DNA of 64,000 bases from Thioclava electrotropha (GCF_002085925.2 NZ_CP053562.1:3733501-3797500); one strand, 5' to 3'. Positions 38,454 through 47,371 are shown, counted from the first letter of the stretch. Numbers and translations are program-made. Notes: generated from the sequence alone by a model not told the origin.

Positions 38454-39110
38454 ATGATGCGCGCCTTGATCCTTGAAGATTTGGCGGAAGCGCGGACGTG
38501 GCTGCACGACATCGCACAGGCCTCCTTTCCCGGCCCGCTTCAGATCGACCTGGCCGCAACCTGCCAGGCGGGGTTATCGGCGGCAGGTCAGAATGACTAT
38601 GATTTGGCCCTGATCGACCTGAAGCTGCCCGACGGGAGCGGCATTGACGTGTTGCGCGCCCTGCGGACCCGGTCCACGCGGGGGCTCTATGTGGTCACCA
38701 CCGTTCTGGGAGGTGACGAAAACATCGTTGCAGCGCTCTCTGCGGGGGCGGATGGCTACATTCTCAAGGAACAACCCGCCGAGCTGGTCATCCTCCAGCT
38801 GTCGCAACTGTCTCAGGGCATTCCGGCGCTTTCGCCGCCGGTTGCACGTCGCATCATTGAGCATTTTCGACGCACGGGCCCAGCTGTCGGCGACGAGGAA
38901 GTCTTGACGGCACGAGAAAGAGAGGTTCTTGCCCTCATTGGGCGTGGCATGCGCAATTCCGATGTTTCGGCCCTGTTGGGCTTGTCCGGCAATACGGTCG
39001 CCACCCACATCAAGTCCATTTACAAGAAACTCGGCATTTCCTCGCGGGCGGAGGCTGCGTGGCATGCGACGATGCTCGGCTTGACCAGTGGCGTTCCAGG
39101 CGAGTGTTGA
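38454..39110 (+). CDS. NarL/FixJ-family response regulator
   Basis: A 218-residue regulator: receiver domain (RALILEDLAEARTWLHD, phospho-acceptor Asp in LALIDLKLPDGSGIDVL, Lys in ADGYILKEQPAEL) and a LuxR-type helix-turn-helix (LTAREREVLALIGRGMRNSD, GNTVATHIKSIYKKLGISSR). It starts directly after the kinase stop, so the pair is co-translated. The divergent HAF-repeat surface protein gene is a plausible target, from position alone. Confidence 0.93.
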   Translation: MMRALILEDLAEARTWLHDIAQASFPGPLQIDLAATCQAGLSAAGQNDYDLALIDLKLPDGSGIDVLRALRTRSTRGLYVVTTVLGGDENIVAALSAGADGYILKEQPAELVILQLSQLSQGIPALSPPVARRIIEHFRRTGPAVGDEEVLTAREREVLALIGRGMRNSDVSALLGLSGNTVATHIKSIYKKLGISSRAEAAWHATMLGLTSGVPGEC

Positions 39111-39602
39111 GCTTTTGATCTGCTCTCGCGGGTCTATGCGCGAAGAGTGTTCCGCGCATCGAAGTCTATTTTATGACAGCGTGTTTACAGATTTTGGCTG
39201 GCTCGGCTGAATTTTCCCGGCCTGTGCGATCAAGCAGGGCTGCCCATCAAATCTCTGACTTGAAATGGCTGGGATGGAGCTCCGGGCCCGAAGCCGCCTT
39301 GCCGCGGCGCGGCGCAATTTCGGGAAATGGTTCGAGTTGAACATCCTCTTTCGATCTGGCGGCTAAAGCGGTTTGCGTCTGCAGCGAACGACCGGAATCC
39401 GCCCCTATTGCCCCAGAGGCTGCTCACAGCAGATAGTCGCCATCGCTGCCGTGTGCAGCGGATGGCCACTCCTCGATCCGAAATTCTAATCTAGAACAGT
39501 TTGGAAAGCCCACAATCGCCAGCCCACTGCCTGAAAATCAGGAAAGTAGACGGTTCGATTTCGAGTTGCTAGCCTTTGAATACATTTCTCGGAGAGCTAG
39601 TG
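39111..39602. other. Intergenic stretch with dispersed repeat copy D
   Basis: No gene recognised. Positions 39381-39404 share GCAGCGAACGACCG and TCCGCCC with copy A (7110-7133). The flanks are diverged. Confidence 0.45.
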
Positions 39603-40952
39603 ATGAAAGAATTACCTGATTTCCTCTCAAGCGGTGATGAGGCACGTTTATTCCCGGTCCTTGCCGAAACGAGTAAGGAAAAACGTGTGGCCTCGATATT
39701 CCTCGCTGTGATGACGCAAATCCCCGCGCTGGCGCAGGAAGTCTTAGCTTCAACCGGCGTGCGCGTTGGGAAACGCACCAAGGTTCAAGCCTTCACGGAG
39801 GTAGTTTTTCGGGAAAAAGATTTTGCGAACTGCCGGCCCGACGGATTGATTGTAATCGACACCGGACGCACGCGATGGTCTGCTTTGATCGAGGCGAAAA
39901 TCGGCAAAAACGATCTCGATGTCGAGCAGGTGCAACGTTACGTCGAGATTGCTCGGGCCCAAGGGATCGACGCGGTTATTACCGTCTCAAATCAGTTTGT
40001 ATCTCGGGCGGATCATTCCCCTGTGAATCTCCCGAAGACACTTCTGCGCAGGGTTTCACTTTTTCACTGGTCCTGGACCTGGCTTGCCACGATCTGCGAA
40101 ATTCTCGGTTATCAGAACGCTGTCGATGATACTGAACAGTCCTATCTCTTGGCGCAGCTCAATGACTTCTTGGCTCATCCAGCTACTGGCGTTGAACGCT
40201 TCACACAAATGGCAGCTCAATGGAAAGACATCGTCCAATCGGTCGCGAATGACGAAAAGCTGAAGAAATCGTCTTCTGAGGTTGAAGCGTCTGCCGCGAG
40301 TTGGATCGCCGAAGAACGCGACCTATGCCTACACATGTCGAGCCATGTAGGGACACGCGTTGACAGCATCGTTGAACGCAAACTCCGGGAAGATCCTGCA
40401 GCAAGATTGAAGGAGCAAATAAGCTCGATCGTCGAAACGCATATGCTGACCTCGAAGCTCCGGGTTCCAGATTGCGCATCAGATATCGACCTCTGTGCAG
40501 ATATTGCGCGCAAAACCGTGTCAGTTTCGATGACTGTCAAAGCGCCGACTGATCGAAAGTCAACAAAGGCGCGGCTCAATTGGCTGCTGAGGATGCTTCC
40601 CCAAAATGACGAGCGGATTTTTGTTCGCGCTCTTTGGCCGGGCCGTTGCCCTCCAACCATGAAGCCCATTTCGCTCCTACGCGAAGAACCGGAACTAATT
40701 CAGACCGACAATTTGGACCTCGTTCCCCATGGATTTGAGATATTGATGATCGAAGGGCTCGGAAAGCGTTTCGGAGGCCGAAGGACTGTTATCGAAGACA
40801 TTGAGCGTATCGTTCCAGAGTTTTACGATCTTGTGGGAGCAAATCTAAAAGCATGGCAGGCGCCTCCACCAAAACCAGTGAAGTCGCGCGCTGCGCCGGA
40901 CCCGGGAGAACTCGAACCAACTGATCTCGGCGATGCCGGTTCACTACCGTAA
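39603..40952 (+). CDS. PD-(D/E)XK nuclease-like protein of unknown function
   Basis: A 449-residue protein. Residues 50-130 fit a PD-(D/E)XK core: FTEVVFREKDF (Glu), CRPDGLIVIDTG (Asp), SALIEAKIGKNDL (E-x-K), and VEQVQRYVEIARAQ as the following helix. The rest is mostly helical with a coiled-coil-like middle (KLKKSSSEVEASAASWIAEE) and a C-terminal beta-rich domain (ERIFVRALWPGRCPPTMKPI). No membrane segment. GGAGA precedes the ATG at good spacing. It stands alone, with no methylase or helicase beside it. A DNA-cleaving defence or repair role is possible but unproven. Confidence 0.75.
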   Translation: MKELPDFLSSGDEARLFPVLAETSKEKRVASIFLAVMTQIPALAQEVLASTGVRVGKRTKVQAFTEVVFREKDFANCRPDGLIVIDTGRTRWSALIEAKIGKNDLDVEQVQRYVEIARAQGIDAVITVSNQFVSRADHSPVNLPKTLLRRVSLFHWSWTWLATICEILGYQNAVDDTEQSYLLAQLNDFLAHPATGVERFTQMAAQWKDIVQSVANDEKLKKSSSEVEASAASWIAEERDLCLHMSSHVGTRVDSIVERKLREDPAARLKEQISSIVETHMLTSKLRVPDCASDIDLCADIARKTVSVSMTVKAPTDRKSTKARLNWLLRMLPQNDERIFVRALWPGRCPPTMKPISLLREEPELIQTDNLDLVPHGFEILMIEGLGKRFGGRRTVIEDIERIVPEFYDLVGANLKAWQAPPPKPVKSRAAPDPGELEPTDLGDAGSLP

Positions 40953-41069
40953 AGCAAGGCGTAAGAAAGCGTTCCCTTCGTCGCCGCGGCGAGTTTAGAA
41001 ATGCAAAGGTCTACGGCCAGGTCCCTGAATCTCGAAAGTCCGAAATTAGCTATCGCGCCCTTGTCGCGA

Positions 41070-41981
41070 TTAGTTTGCCGCGGCAGCAGCAATGCGCCGA
41101 TACCCCGCTTGACCGTGATAGAACCCGTTGGAGAACGAAATCCCGTCGCAAAGTTTGCGCAACGCTTGTTCACCGTCGATCAAGCTGTGGGTGCCATCCA
41201 GAACGTTGCGGAACGTCGTAGCCACCGCAACCATATCCACCGCCTGTGGCATCAGCCGAAAATGGGTGACGTCGTTTACGATCATCTGTCCAGCTTCGGG
41301 CAACAGGCCGATGTAGCTTTCCGACTGGGTCTGAATACCGTTCACGCGAAGGATCGGGCGGTCGTCTGTGGTGCGTAAGGGCATGCCGTCCGCGTCCTCT
41401 TCGCACACGAATTGGCAGTTATCCTTGGTCCGGCCATGGGCGCGCGCATGATAGCATCGTGCAGACACCGCAAGCGAAGCACGGCCAAACACCTGCACTT
41501 CCACCCCCAGCCCAAGCTCGCGCGCCGCCGCAGCGGCCGCAGCAATCGCCGGGGCAGGCATTTCGGTCGGCAGGCAGACATGCGTCGCACCCCGGCCCGC
41601 CATCCAGGCGATGGTCGCCTCATTATAGGCGTTCATGAACGGACCGATGCGGTGCGGGCGCTTGCCTCGTGCAAACAGGCCCGCCGCGTTATTGATCTCG
41701 ATCTCTGGCGCTTCCATGGCGGCCAGATCGGCTGTCGCCTTGCGTTCGCGTCTCAACATCACCTCGGCCAGCGACGACAGGATCACCGTCTTGCCACCGC
41801 GTTCCAGCCGTTCGATCGTGGCAGGCAGGTCGGCCTCGTGAAACGGCGCGCGCTTCGAGCAGATGACCTCGCCCAGATAGACCTCGTCAATCGGCGCCTC
41901 GTCGGCGACACGAGCGTAGAAGTCGCGCCGCGTCTGGGTGGACCAGTGATAGGCGATGGGGCCCAGGGTCAGATTCGTCAT
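41070..41981 (-). CDS. ubiV: UbiV, anaerobic ubiquinone hydroxylation protein (peptidase U32 family)
   Basis: A 303-residue U32-family protein starting MTNLTLGPIAYHWS. The four Cys expected of the UbiV [4Fe-4S] site are visible: GEVICSKRA, SARCYHARA, and the pair in DNCQFVCEE. With UbiU it performs O2-independent ring hydroxylation in ubiquinone synthesis. The gene starts just after the ubiU stop; an in-frame ATG 15 nt earlier, inside ubiU, is a less likely start. A decayed 3' end of a second ubiV lies at 1357-1473. Confidence 0.9.
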   Translation of the reverse strand: MTNLTLGPIAYHWSTQTRRDFYARVADEAPIDEVYLGEVICSKRAPFHEADLPATIERLERGGKTVILSSLAEVMLRRERKATADLAAMEAPEIEINNAAGLFARGKRPHRIGPFMNAYNEATIAWMAGRGATHVCLPTEMPAPAIAAAAAAARELGLGVEVQVFGRASLAVSARCYHARAHGRTKDNCQFVCEEDADGMPLRTTDDRPILRVNGIQTQSESYIGLLPEAGQMIVNDVTHFRLMPQAVDMVAVATTFRNVLDGTHSLIDGEQALRKLCDGISFSNGFYHGQAGYRRIAAAAAN

Positions 41982-41986
41982 GTCGT

Positions 41987-42985
41987 TTACCGCCATTTCT
42001 TTGTCTCGAACGCGCCCTGGGTCTGTTTCTGGCCCTCGGTCAGGGCGACCAGATCGGCGATATTCGCCTCTCGACCCGCGCGGATGTCATCAACGGCCTG
42101 CCGGAAGGCCGACACCACACCTCGGACATAACTCTTCGATCGCTGGCGACCTTCGATCTTAAAGGCGTGAACACCGGCGTCGATCAGGTCGGGAAGCAGC
42201 CGGGAAAGGTTCAGGCTGATCGGCACCTCGAAGGCATAATATGGCTCGGAGCGGTGCGGCGCCGTATAGCGCCCCTTGCAGATTGTCGGGTAGCCTGCCT
42301 TTTCGTCTGCCCCGAAGCAGTCGATAGTGAAACCCGCGAGTTGCGAGGACATAGAGTCATCCGTGTGGCGCTTGTATTCCACGTCCGAGGCCGGAGAGCA
42401 CACCCCGTCCATGTTGGTCGATTGCCCGGTGAGGTAGTTGGTCAGGCTGCACCGTCCTTCGACCATCAGCCCGTGATTACCGAAGATGAAGGTCTCGATC
42501 TCACAGGGAATTTCCTTGCGGATTTCACGGATCTCGGGGATCGTCAGGATGCGCGGCAGCACGACGCGTTTCACCGCGAAATTCTCGCAATAATACCGGA
42601 TCGCCTCGGGACTGGAGGCGGCGGCCTGAACTGACAGGTGCAGACGAACACCGGGATGGGTGCGCGCGATATAGTCTGCCACGCCCATATCCGCGACGAT
42701 GAAAGCATCGACCCCAAGCAGCGCGCCTGTATCAGCGGCTTGTCGCCACAGATCGACCTTGCCCGCAGGCGGGTAGGTGTTCAAAGCGAGCAACACCTTG
42801 GTGCCCTTGTCATGCGCGTAGGCGACCGAAGCGGCCAGTTCGTCCGGGGTGAAATTCAGTCCGGGAAAGTTGCGTGCGTTGGTGGCATCCTGAAAGCCGC
42901 AGTAAACCGCATCGGCGCCGGCATCGACGGCGGTGCGCAGGGCGGCGGGCGTGCCGGCCGGGCAGATCAGTTCGGCGAGGCTCAT
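41987..42985 (-). CDS. ubiU: UbiU, anaerobic ubiquinone hydroxylation protein (peptidase U32 family)
   Basis: A 332-residue U32 protein: SLAELICPAGTPAALRTAVD start, the family segment FGNHGLMVEGRCSLTNYLTG, and candidate [4Fe-4S] Cys in GRCSL, GVCSPASD, IDCFG and TICKGRY. KIEGRQRSKSYVRGVVSAFR is the U32 signature. It forms the UbiU-UbiV complex, using prephenate-derived oxygen rather than O2 in the known system. Long open sequence upstream in the same frame is the antisense-like shadow of ubiT; the ATG at MSLAELI is taken as the start. Confidence 0.92.
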   Translation of the reverse strand: MSLAELICPAGTPAALRTAVDAGADAVYCGFQDATNARNFPGLNFTPDELAASVAYAHDKGTKVLLALNTYPPAGKVDLWRQAADTGALLGVDAFIVADMGVADYIARTHPGVRLHLSVQAAASSPEAIRYYCENFAVKRVVLPRILTIPEIREIRKEIPCEIETFIFGNHGLMVEGRCSLTNYLTGQSTNMDGVCSPASDVEYKRHTDDSMSSQLAGFTIDCFGADEKAGYPTICKGRYTAPHRSEPYYAFEVPISLNLSRLLPDLIDAGVHAFKIEGRQRSKSYVRGVVSAFRQAVDDIRAGREANIADLVALTEGQKQTQGAFETKKWR

Positions 42986-43004
42986 GGGAAGAGGGGTCCT
43001 TTCT

Positions 43005-43511
43005 TCACGTTGGATAGGCGCGGCGTAGCCTTGCCAGAATGGCGCGGCCAGCAGGGCCGAACATTCCAGCGGTTTCCTCGGCGATGGATCCATCGACATC
43101 GTCGAGTGCATTGCGAAGCCGCACGACAGCTTCGGTGTCGCCCGTGACTTCCAGGTCGCGGGAGAAGAAAGCGGCATCTCCATCCTCTTCGGAATCGACC
43201 AACTCCAGAAGCAGCATGAACTTCCCCCGAATTGTGGCTCCCGCTTCGGGCGCCGCATTGCGCGCGACGGCCCGGAACACCAGCGCTTGCGGATCTGGTC
43301 GCAGGTGCAGGGCAAAGGGCAGTTCCACCGGATCGATTACGAAATCGGTCCCCTGATGTGGACCGAGCCGCGAGAAAAGCGACGGATGCTGTTTGGCGAC
43401 GCGCCTGACCACGCGGGTCAGGACGGGTTGCACGATCAAGCATGAGAGGCGAGCGAGCACGGACGTGCCTGGGTCGGCAGCGCGCGGGAGTGTGTCGTCG
43501 CCCGCGCTCAT
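43005..43511 (-). CDS. ubiT: UbiT, SCP2-domain lipid-binding partner of UbiU/UbiV
   Basis: A 168-residue protein with an SCP2 sterol-carrier-like core: DFVIDPVELPFALHLRPDPQ, ARNAAPEAGATIRGKFMLLL, DAAFFSRDLEVTGDTEAVV, RLRNALDDVD. In bacteria with O2-independent ubiquinone synthesis, UbiT binds prenylated intermediates and is encoded with ubiU-ubiV, as here. It is the first gene of the leftward ubiTUV operon, divergent from an NsrR-like regulator with two NsrR-type dyads between them. Confidence 0.9.
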   Translation of the reverse strand: MSAGDDTLPRAADPGTSVLARLSCLIVQPVLTRVVRRVAKQHPSLFSRLGPHQGTDFVIDPVELPFALHLRPDPQALVFRAVARNAAPEAGATIRGKFMLLLELVDSEEDGDAAFFSRDLEVTGDTEAVVRLRNALDDVDGSIAEETAGMFGPAGRAILARLRRAYPT

Positions 43512-43738
43512 GACTGGAGCTTTCTAGTGGCGCGCGCAGGCGATCCGAGCCGGGAAGGCCGGGCGAAAATGATGGAAGGGAGTGAGTGGATCATCGTCTT
43601 GCCGTTTTTTGTCCCAGCGAGTGCATGGCCGCCTCGATCCGTGAAAAGAGCCCCTCGTTCTCGAGGCTGCTGCTTTCGTCGAGATTTTCCGCGAGCGGAA
43701 ATCATGGCTAGGCTTTCTAGATTGCGGATTCTCTAGGT

Positions 43739-43761
43739 AATTAGTATTTGGATTACGCATT
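43739..43761. promoter_or_regulatory. Weaker NsrR-type dyad between ubiT and Rrf2 copy 2
   Basis: AATTAGTATTT / G / GATTACGCATT fits the 11-1-11 layout with about 8/11 and 6/11 matches to NsrR half-sites. It lies 10 nt before the stronger neighbouring site. Confidence 0.4.
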
Positions 43762-43771
43762 ACACTCACTT

Positions 43772-43794
43772 AATGCGCATTGCAAATACCAAAT
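43772..43794. promoter_or_regulatory. NsrR-type operator between ubiT and Rrf2 copy 2
   Basis: AATGCGCATTG / C / AAATACCAAAT shares GCATTG and AAATACC with the sites at 1042 and 2528. It ends 13 nt before the TTG start of the regulator, suited to autorepression, and could also affect ubiT. Confidence 0.6.
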
Positions 43795-43807
43795 CGCGAA
43801 GCTGCAT

Positions 43808-44221
43808 TTGCGTCTCACCTCCTTCACCGACTTCGGACTACGCGTCCTCATGGGGATGGCCAGCACCCCTGATCGACCGTTCACCACCGCGGAGCTGGCG
43901 GAAGAGTTCCGTATTTCACGCAATCATCTGGCAAAGGTGATCTCGTCACTGTCGGCTGCTGGCTATCTGGAAACGCGACGCGGCGGCGGCGGCGGTGCGG
44001 TGCTCGCGCGGCGGCCTGAAGAGATCCTTCTGGGCGACGTCGTCGCCTATCTCGAGGCAGACCAGGCTCTGGTCGAGTGTTTCCTGTCCGGGAGCGCCGC
44101 CTGCACATTGGCGCCGCACTGCCGCCTCAAGGCGCGCCGGGCCGCTGCCGAGACCGCCTTCATTGCCGATCGCAACCGCAGTTCGCTTGCGGAATGCGTC
44201 TATCCGCCACTTAACGTGTAA
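43808..44221 (+). CDS. NsrR-like Rrf2-family regulator (copy 2)
   Basis: A 137-residue Rrf2 protein very similar to the regulator at 4499-4918: RLTSFTDFGLRVLMGMAS, ISRNHLAKVISSLSAAGYLE, then RRGGGGGAVLARRPEEILLG. Its Cys pattern (VECFLSGSAACTLAPHC) offers three candidate cluster ligands, C-x7-C-x5-C. The start is a TTG, set by alignment with MRLTSFT of copy 1; upstream codons would cross the operator. It is divergent from ubiTUV. Whether it senses NO, iron or redox state cannot be told. Confidence 0.85.
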   Translation: MRLTSFTDFGLRVLMGMASTPDRPFTTAELAEEFRISRNHLAKVISSLSAAGYLETRRGGGGGAVLARRPEEILLGDVVAYLEADQALVECFLSGSAACTLAPHCRLKARRAAAETAFIADRNRSSLAECVYPPLNV

Positions 44222-44523
44222 TCGGCCGTCAGGGTCGTTGAGGCGAGGACGGCGAAGCGCAACGTCTTCGTAACCGCTGTGCGCAGCTCGAGCATTTAAG
44301 TTCTAGAAAACCAAGCGAAGCTAAGCAAAAGACCACGTCGTGCCTAAAGACACGCAATAGAAAGTGTCTGGATGCGGCTACTCCGAACAAGGCACGGGTG
44401 CGTCTTCTTCCGCTCTGAAGGCGTCAGTGGCGCCAATTTTGCGTTTGAAACTTTCACGAATGGTTCACGATCTGTCCGTGACTTTTTGAAACACTTACCC
44501 ATTGAAAAGCAACGTTTTCTTCC

Positions 44524-44571
44524 CGGATTGCAAATCCGTGTACACCGGTTCGATTCCGGTACTCGCCTCCA
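44524..44571 (+). pseudogene. 3' half of a tRNA-Cys gene; left attachment site of the island
   Basis: 48 nt from the anticodon stem to the CCA end of tRNA-Cys: anticodon loop TTGCAAA (GCA anticodon), a perfect T-arm (ACCGG-TTCGATT-CCGGT) and the acceptor strand ACTCGCC-TCCA. The 5' half (acceptor strand GGCGAGT and D-arm) is absent upstream, so it is not a functional gene. Its last 17 nt recur at 53788-53804. The integrase begins 68 bp to the right. Confidence 0.75.
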
Positions 44572-44610
44572 TTTCTTTCTAAATCATAGGGTTATCGGCT
44601 TAGCAGTCGA

Positions 44611-44636
44611 GTGTGACACAAAGTGGGACACACACC
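44611..44636. repeat. Integrase-arm-like repeat, left copy
   Basis: Starts GTGTGACACAAAGTGGGACA and matches 53706-53731 at 23 of 26 positions in the same orientation. It lies between the left att core and the integrase start. Internal TGTGACAC/GGGACACA symmetry suits an arm-type recombinase binding site. Confidence 0.55.
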
Positions 44637-44638
44637 CT

Positions 44639-46219
44639 ATGATGCTGTCATCCTATCTAAGCCGTTCAAGACACGGGATTTACTACTTCCGCTGGCCTAT
44701 TCCTTCATTCATAGAAGGAAAAAGAACTACCGTTCGCATCTCCCTTAGAACGAGATGCCCGGATCGAGCTGGCGACATAGCACGTCACCTTGCATCCTGC
44801 GGACGCATTCTAAGCGAGAGCACGGCATTGGCGGGACTAAGGCAAAGCGAGATACGCGAAAAGGTGCAAGCCTACTTCAAGGCGCAACTAGATCAGTACC
44901 TTGACTGGCTGGACCGGCGCGGCCTGTCGCAGAACGCCTTGGCAGCCGCCCGAGAAGAAGTGCTGGACCATGAGAGTTTCATGGACATAGACAGCGCACA
45001 CCCCATCTGGCTTCCGGTCGCGCGCTTCAAGACGAAGATGGACGTATCTGATGCCGATTGGGACGCCAGCCTGCCCCGGATTGCGACGGAGCTAAGGAAG
45101 GGCCGCCGGGATATGCTCAGGCGCGTTCTGGAAGCCGCTGAGCGCCTTGAGCGCTACTCCTACGACGATGCTCCAGCCCCTCCTGCGGCCCCTCCAGCCG
45201 CCTTGTTGGCTTCATCATCGCTGGGCACGGCGGTGGATGACTTCATCACCGAGCATTCCCGCCAGTGGGCTGACAAGACCACCGGTCAAAACCGGGCTTA
45301 CCTGAACATCCTCATCGAATACTTTGGACGAGACCGGCTGCTTGCCACGATCACGAAACAGGATGCGAACGAGGTGAAAAAGGTGTTGCAGGCCCTTCCG
45401 GCAAGCCGGAACACCAAGCCCAAGTTGAAGGCCATGCCGCTGATGCAGGTCACCAAGGAACCGGGACACCCGAAAATCTCCCCCAAGACGATCAACAGCC
45501 ATATCCAGATGTTCAAGATGTTCTTCGACTGGGCGGAACGGCACGGGTATGCACCGCACGTCCTGTTCGACAAGATGAAGGTGGCCAAAGCCAAGAACAG
45601 CGACACCGAGCGCAAGCCCTTCTCACACGAACAGACACGCCACCTCTACACCGAGTTGACGGACAACCCGTCCGGGCTGGTGCGCAATGACAGCCACAAG
45701 TGGGGCATGCTTCTGGGTATGTTCAGCGGGGCGCGCTTGAACGAGATTTGCCAACTCGACATTGGCGATGTTCAGCAGGACGGCGGGCTGTGGTTTCTGA
45801 ATATCACGGACGAAGGCAACGATACCAAGAGCGTGAAATCACAGGCTGGTAGGCGGAAGGTGCCACTGCACGCTGAATTGATCCGTCTTGGCTTTCTCGA
45901 CTTCGTGGACAGCCGCCGGGGCAGCGCGCGCCTGTTCCCAGATTACAGCTACCATGCCAACGGCGGCTATGGCCGCAACTTGGGCCGATGGTGCAATGAG
46001 AGCTTCTTGCCGAAGCTGGGCATCAAGCAATCGGGGCTGGTCTTTCACAGCCTGCGGCACACGGTTGTGACGCGACTGGGCCAAGCAAACGTGCCGGAAC
46101 CGATCATCCAGTGCATCGTGGGCCATGCCCGGTCTGGCGTCACTCAAGAGGTCTATTTCCGCGAGGGGTATACCCTGCCTCAACTCAAGGACGCCATTGA
46201 CCGCTTCGCCATCGACTGA
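44639..46219 (+). CDS. Tyrosine-family site-specific integrase
   Basis: A 526-residue integrase with an N-terminal DUF6538-like segment (MMLSSYLSRSRHGIYYFRWP), a helical core-binding domain (LGTAVDDFITEHSRQWADKT), and a catalytic domain. The Arg is in SGARLNEICQL, beta-Lys in RRKVPLHAEL, H-x-x-R in FHSLRHTVVTRLG, His in CIVGHARSGV, and the nucleophile Tyr in TQEVYFREGY. All catalytic residues are present. The ATG at MMLSSYL is chosen because upstream codons run through the tRNA fragment and arm repeat. Left-end location fits integration into the tRNA-Cys 3' end. Confidence 0.93.
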   Translation: MMLSSYLSRSRHGIYYFRWPIPSFIEGKRTTVRISLRTRCPDRAGDIARHLASCGRILSESTALAGLRQSEIREKVQAYFKAQLDQYLDWLDRRGLSQNALAAAREEVLDHESFMDIDSAHPIWLPVARFKTKMDVSDADWDASLPRIATELRKGRRDMLRRVLEAAERLERYSYDDAPAPPAAPPAALLASSSLGTAVDDFITEHSRQWADKTTGQNRAYLNILIEYFGRDRLLATITKQDANEVKKVLQALPASRNTKPKLKAMPLMQVTKEPGHPKISPKTINSHIQMFKMFFDWAERHGYAPHVLFDKMKVAKAKNSDTERKPFSHEQTRHLYTELTDNPSGLVRNDSHKWGMLLGMFSGARLNEICQLDIGDVQQDGGLWFLNITDEGNDTKSVKSQAGRRKVPLHAELIRLGFLDFVDSRRGSARLFPDYSYHANGGYGRNLGRWCNESFLPKLGIKQSGLVFHSLRHTVVTRLGQANVPEPIIQCIVGHARSGVTQEVYFREGYTLPQLKDAIDRFAID

Positions 46220-46236
46220 GGTAACTGGCCCGATCC

Positions 46237-46983
46237 TCAGACAGCGGCGGGGCCGGTCCGCATGGCGCCGCTCCACAGCCCCTCCATTCCATAGGAGAAG
46301 CGACCCGCCTCAATGCGGATACCTTCCAATGCTTCGGATGACATTGCCGTCAAAGCAAGGTCGGCGGTACGCTCCGGGTCGAATTTCTCCATTCGACCAA
46401 GGTCTTTGAGTTGGCTTGCTATGAATGCGACCCCCATGGCCTGCATGTCGGGATTTGGCACCTTGGCCTTGTGAGCCTGCAAGGTCCCGTCAAGCGCCCC
46501 AAGCGCAGCGGCTGCAAACTCGGCATCGTCCACGTCCCGACCAAGGGCGCGCAAGAAGCCTATATGATGCAGGCTGGCGGCGCTTGTCACAGCCTCAAGG
46601 ACATCCGACAGATCAGGATCGCCCAAACCCGCAGATTGTTCTACCGTGGCATCAACCGATGCAGCAATATCATCACGCTTTAGCGGCACAAGATAGTCGC
46701 TCTCGGCCTTTGGGTTCATCGGCCCTGCACAGAAGGCGCTCACGACGAAGGCGACCCCGAGCGGAAACACGAAGGCCAACAGGGCGAAACCGACCACGAT
46801 GAAGAGCCACCACTGCGCCCTGAAAAGCCGCATCATGCCCGTAGCAATCAGCAGGCGCATCTGCATGTTCCACCAGTAGCGCCCCACAACTGCAAGGCTG
46901 GCGCTTGCAGCGGCAAAGCCCTCCGTCGCGGCACCGCAGGCAACATGATGATCGGGTGACTTCTCGTTAGGTCGCATTGGCAC
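46237..46983 (-). CDS. Membrane protein of unknown function
   Basis: A 248-residue protein with a weak hydrophobic stretch (AAASASLAVVGRYWWNM) and one strong segment (WWLFIVVGFALLAFVFPLGV, extended through AFVVSAFCAG) before residue 90. A 150-residue soluble, Ala/Leu-rich helical C-terminal domain follows (DVLEAVTSAASLHHIGFLRA, LTAMSSEALEGIRIEAGRFS). No family recognised. It converges with the integrase and is divergent from the XRE gene, sharing a promoter region with operator-like repeats. Part of the island cargo; function unknown. Confidence 0.65.
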   Translation of the reverse strand: MPMRPNEKSPDHHVACGAATEGFAAASASLAVVGRYWWNMQMRLLIATGMMRLFRAQWWLFIVVGFALLAFVFPLGVAFVVSAFCAGPMNPKAESDYLVPLKRDDIAASVDATVEQSAGLGDPDLSDVLEAVTSAASLHHIGFLRALGRDVDDAEFAAAALGALDGTLQAHKAKVPNPDMQAMGVAFIASQLKDLGRMEKFDPERTADLALTAMSSEALEGIRIEAGRFSYGMEGLWSGAMRTGPAAV

Positions 46984-47043
46984 GTCCCATTCCTACCGAG
47001 ACGCCACGCACCGCCCCGAAGGTGCGCAGGAGTACGCACCACA

Positions 47044-47075
47044 TATCTGATTTTTAGATACCCGGATTTTGGATA
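47044..47075. promoter_or_regulatory. Candidate XRE-controller operator (site 1)
   Basis: TATCT-N7-AGATA dyad (47044-47060) overlaps GATACCCGGATTTTGGATA (47057-47075). The second motif recurs with 16/19 identity before the mod gene at 52124-52142. It lies upstream of the XRE gene. Confidence 0.55.
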
Positions 47076-47111
47076 TAGTCAACGCGCCCAGTGCAACTGC
47101 ATGGGGCGTTC

Positions 47112-47354
47112 ATGCCTAAAACTCTCGGAGATCAAAGGCATGATGCTCTTATCCGCTATCTCATCGAGAAGCGGAGCGAGGCAGGCTTGAAGCAGGTGGA
47201 ACTTGCGGAGCGGATGAAGGTCTATCAGTCCTTCATCGCACGGCTAGAAAGCGGTCAGCGTCGCGTGGATGTCGTGGAACTGGTCAAGCTGGGTGAAGTA
47301 CTGGGTTTCGATCCGACAGAGATCGTGGACAGGTTGACCAAGATGTCGGACTGA
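47112..47354 (+). CDS. XRE-family regulator, possible R-M controller protein
   Basis: An 80-residue protein that is almost entirely a lambda-repressor-like helix-turn-helix: RYLIEKRSEAGLKQVELAER, MKVYQSFIARLESGQRRVDV, VELVKLGEVLGFDPTEIV. The size and single-domain layout match controller (C) proteins of restriction-modification systems. It lies just past res, facing it, and shares operator-like motifs with the mod promoter. I start at MPKTLGD. Control of R-M expression is inferred. Confidence 0.85.
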   Translation: MPKTLGDQRHDALIRYLIEKRSEAGLKQVELAERMKVYQSFIARLESGQRRVDVVELVKLGEVLGFDPTEIVDRLTKMSD

Positions 47355-47371
47355 GAGCCAAACTGAACCCG

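Noticed and set aside
44498..44571. An intact tRNA-Cys gene
   Set aside because: The T-arm, anticodon loop and CCA end are present but there is no D-arm and no 5' acceptor strand GGCGAGT in the required position.
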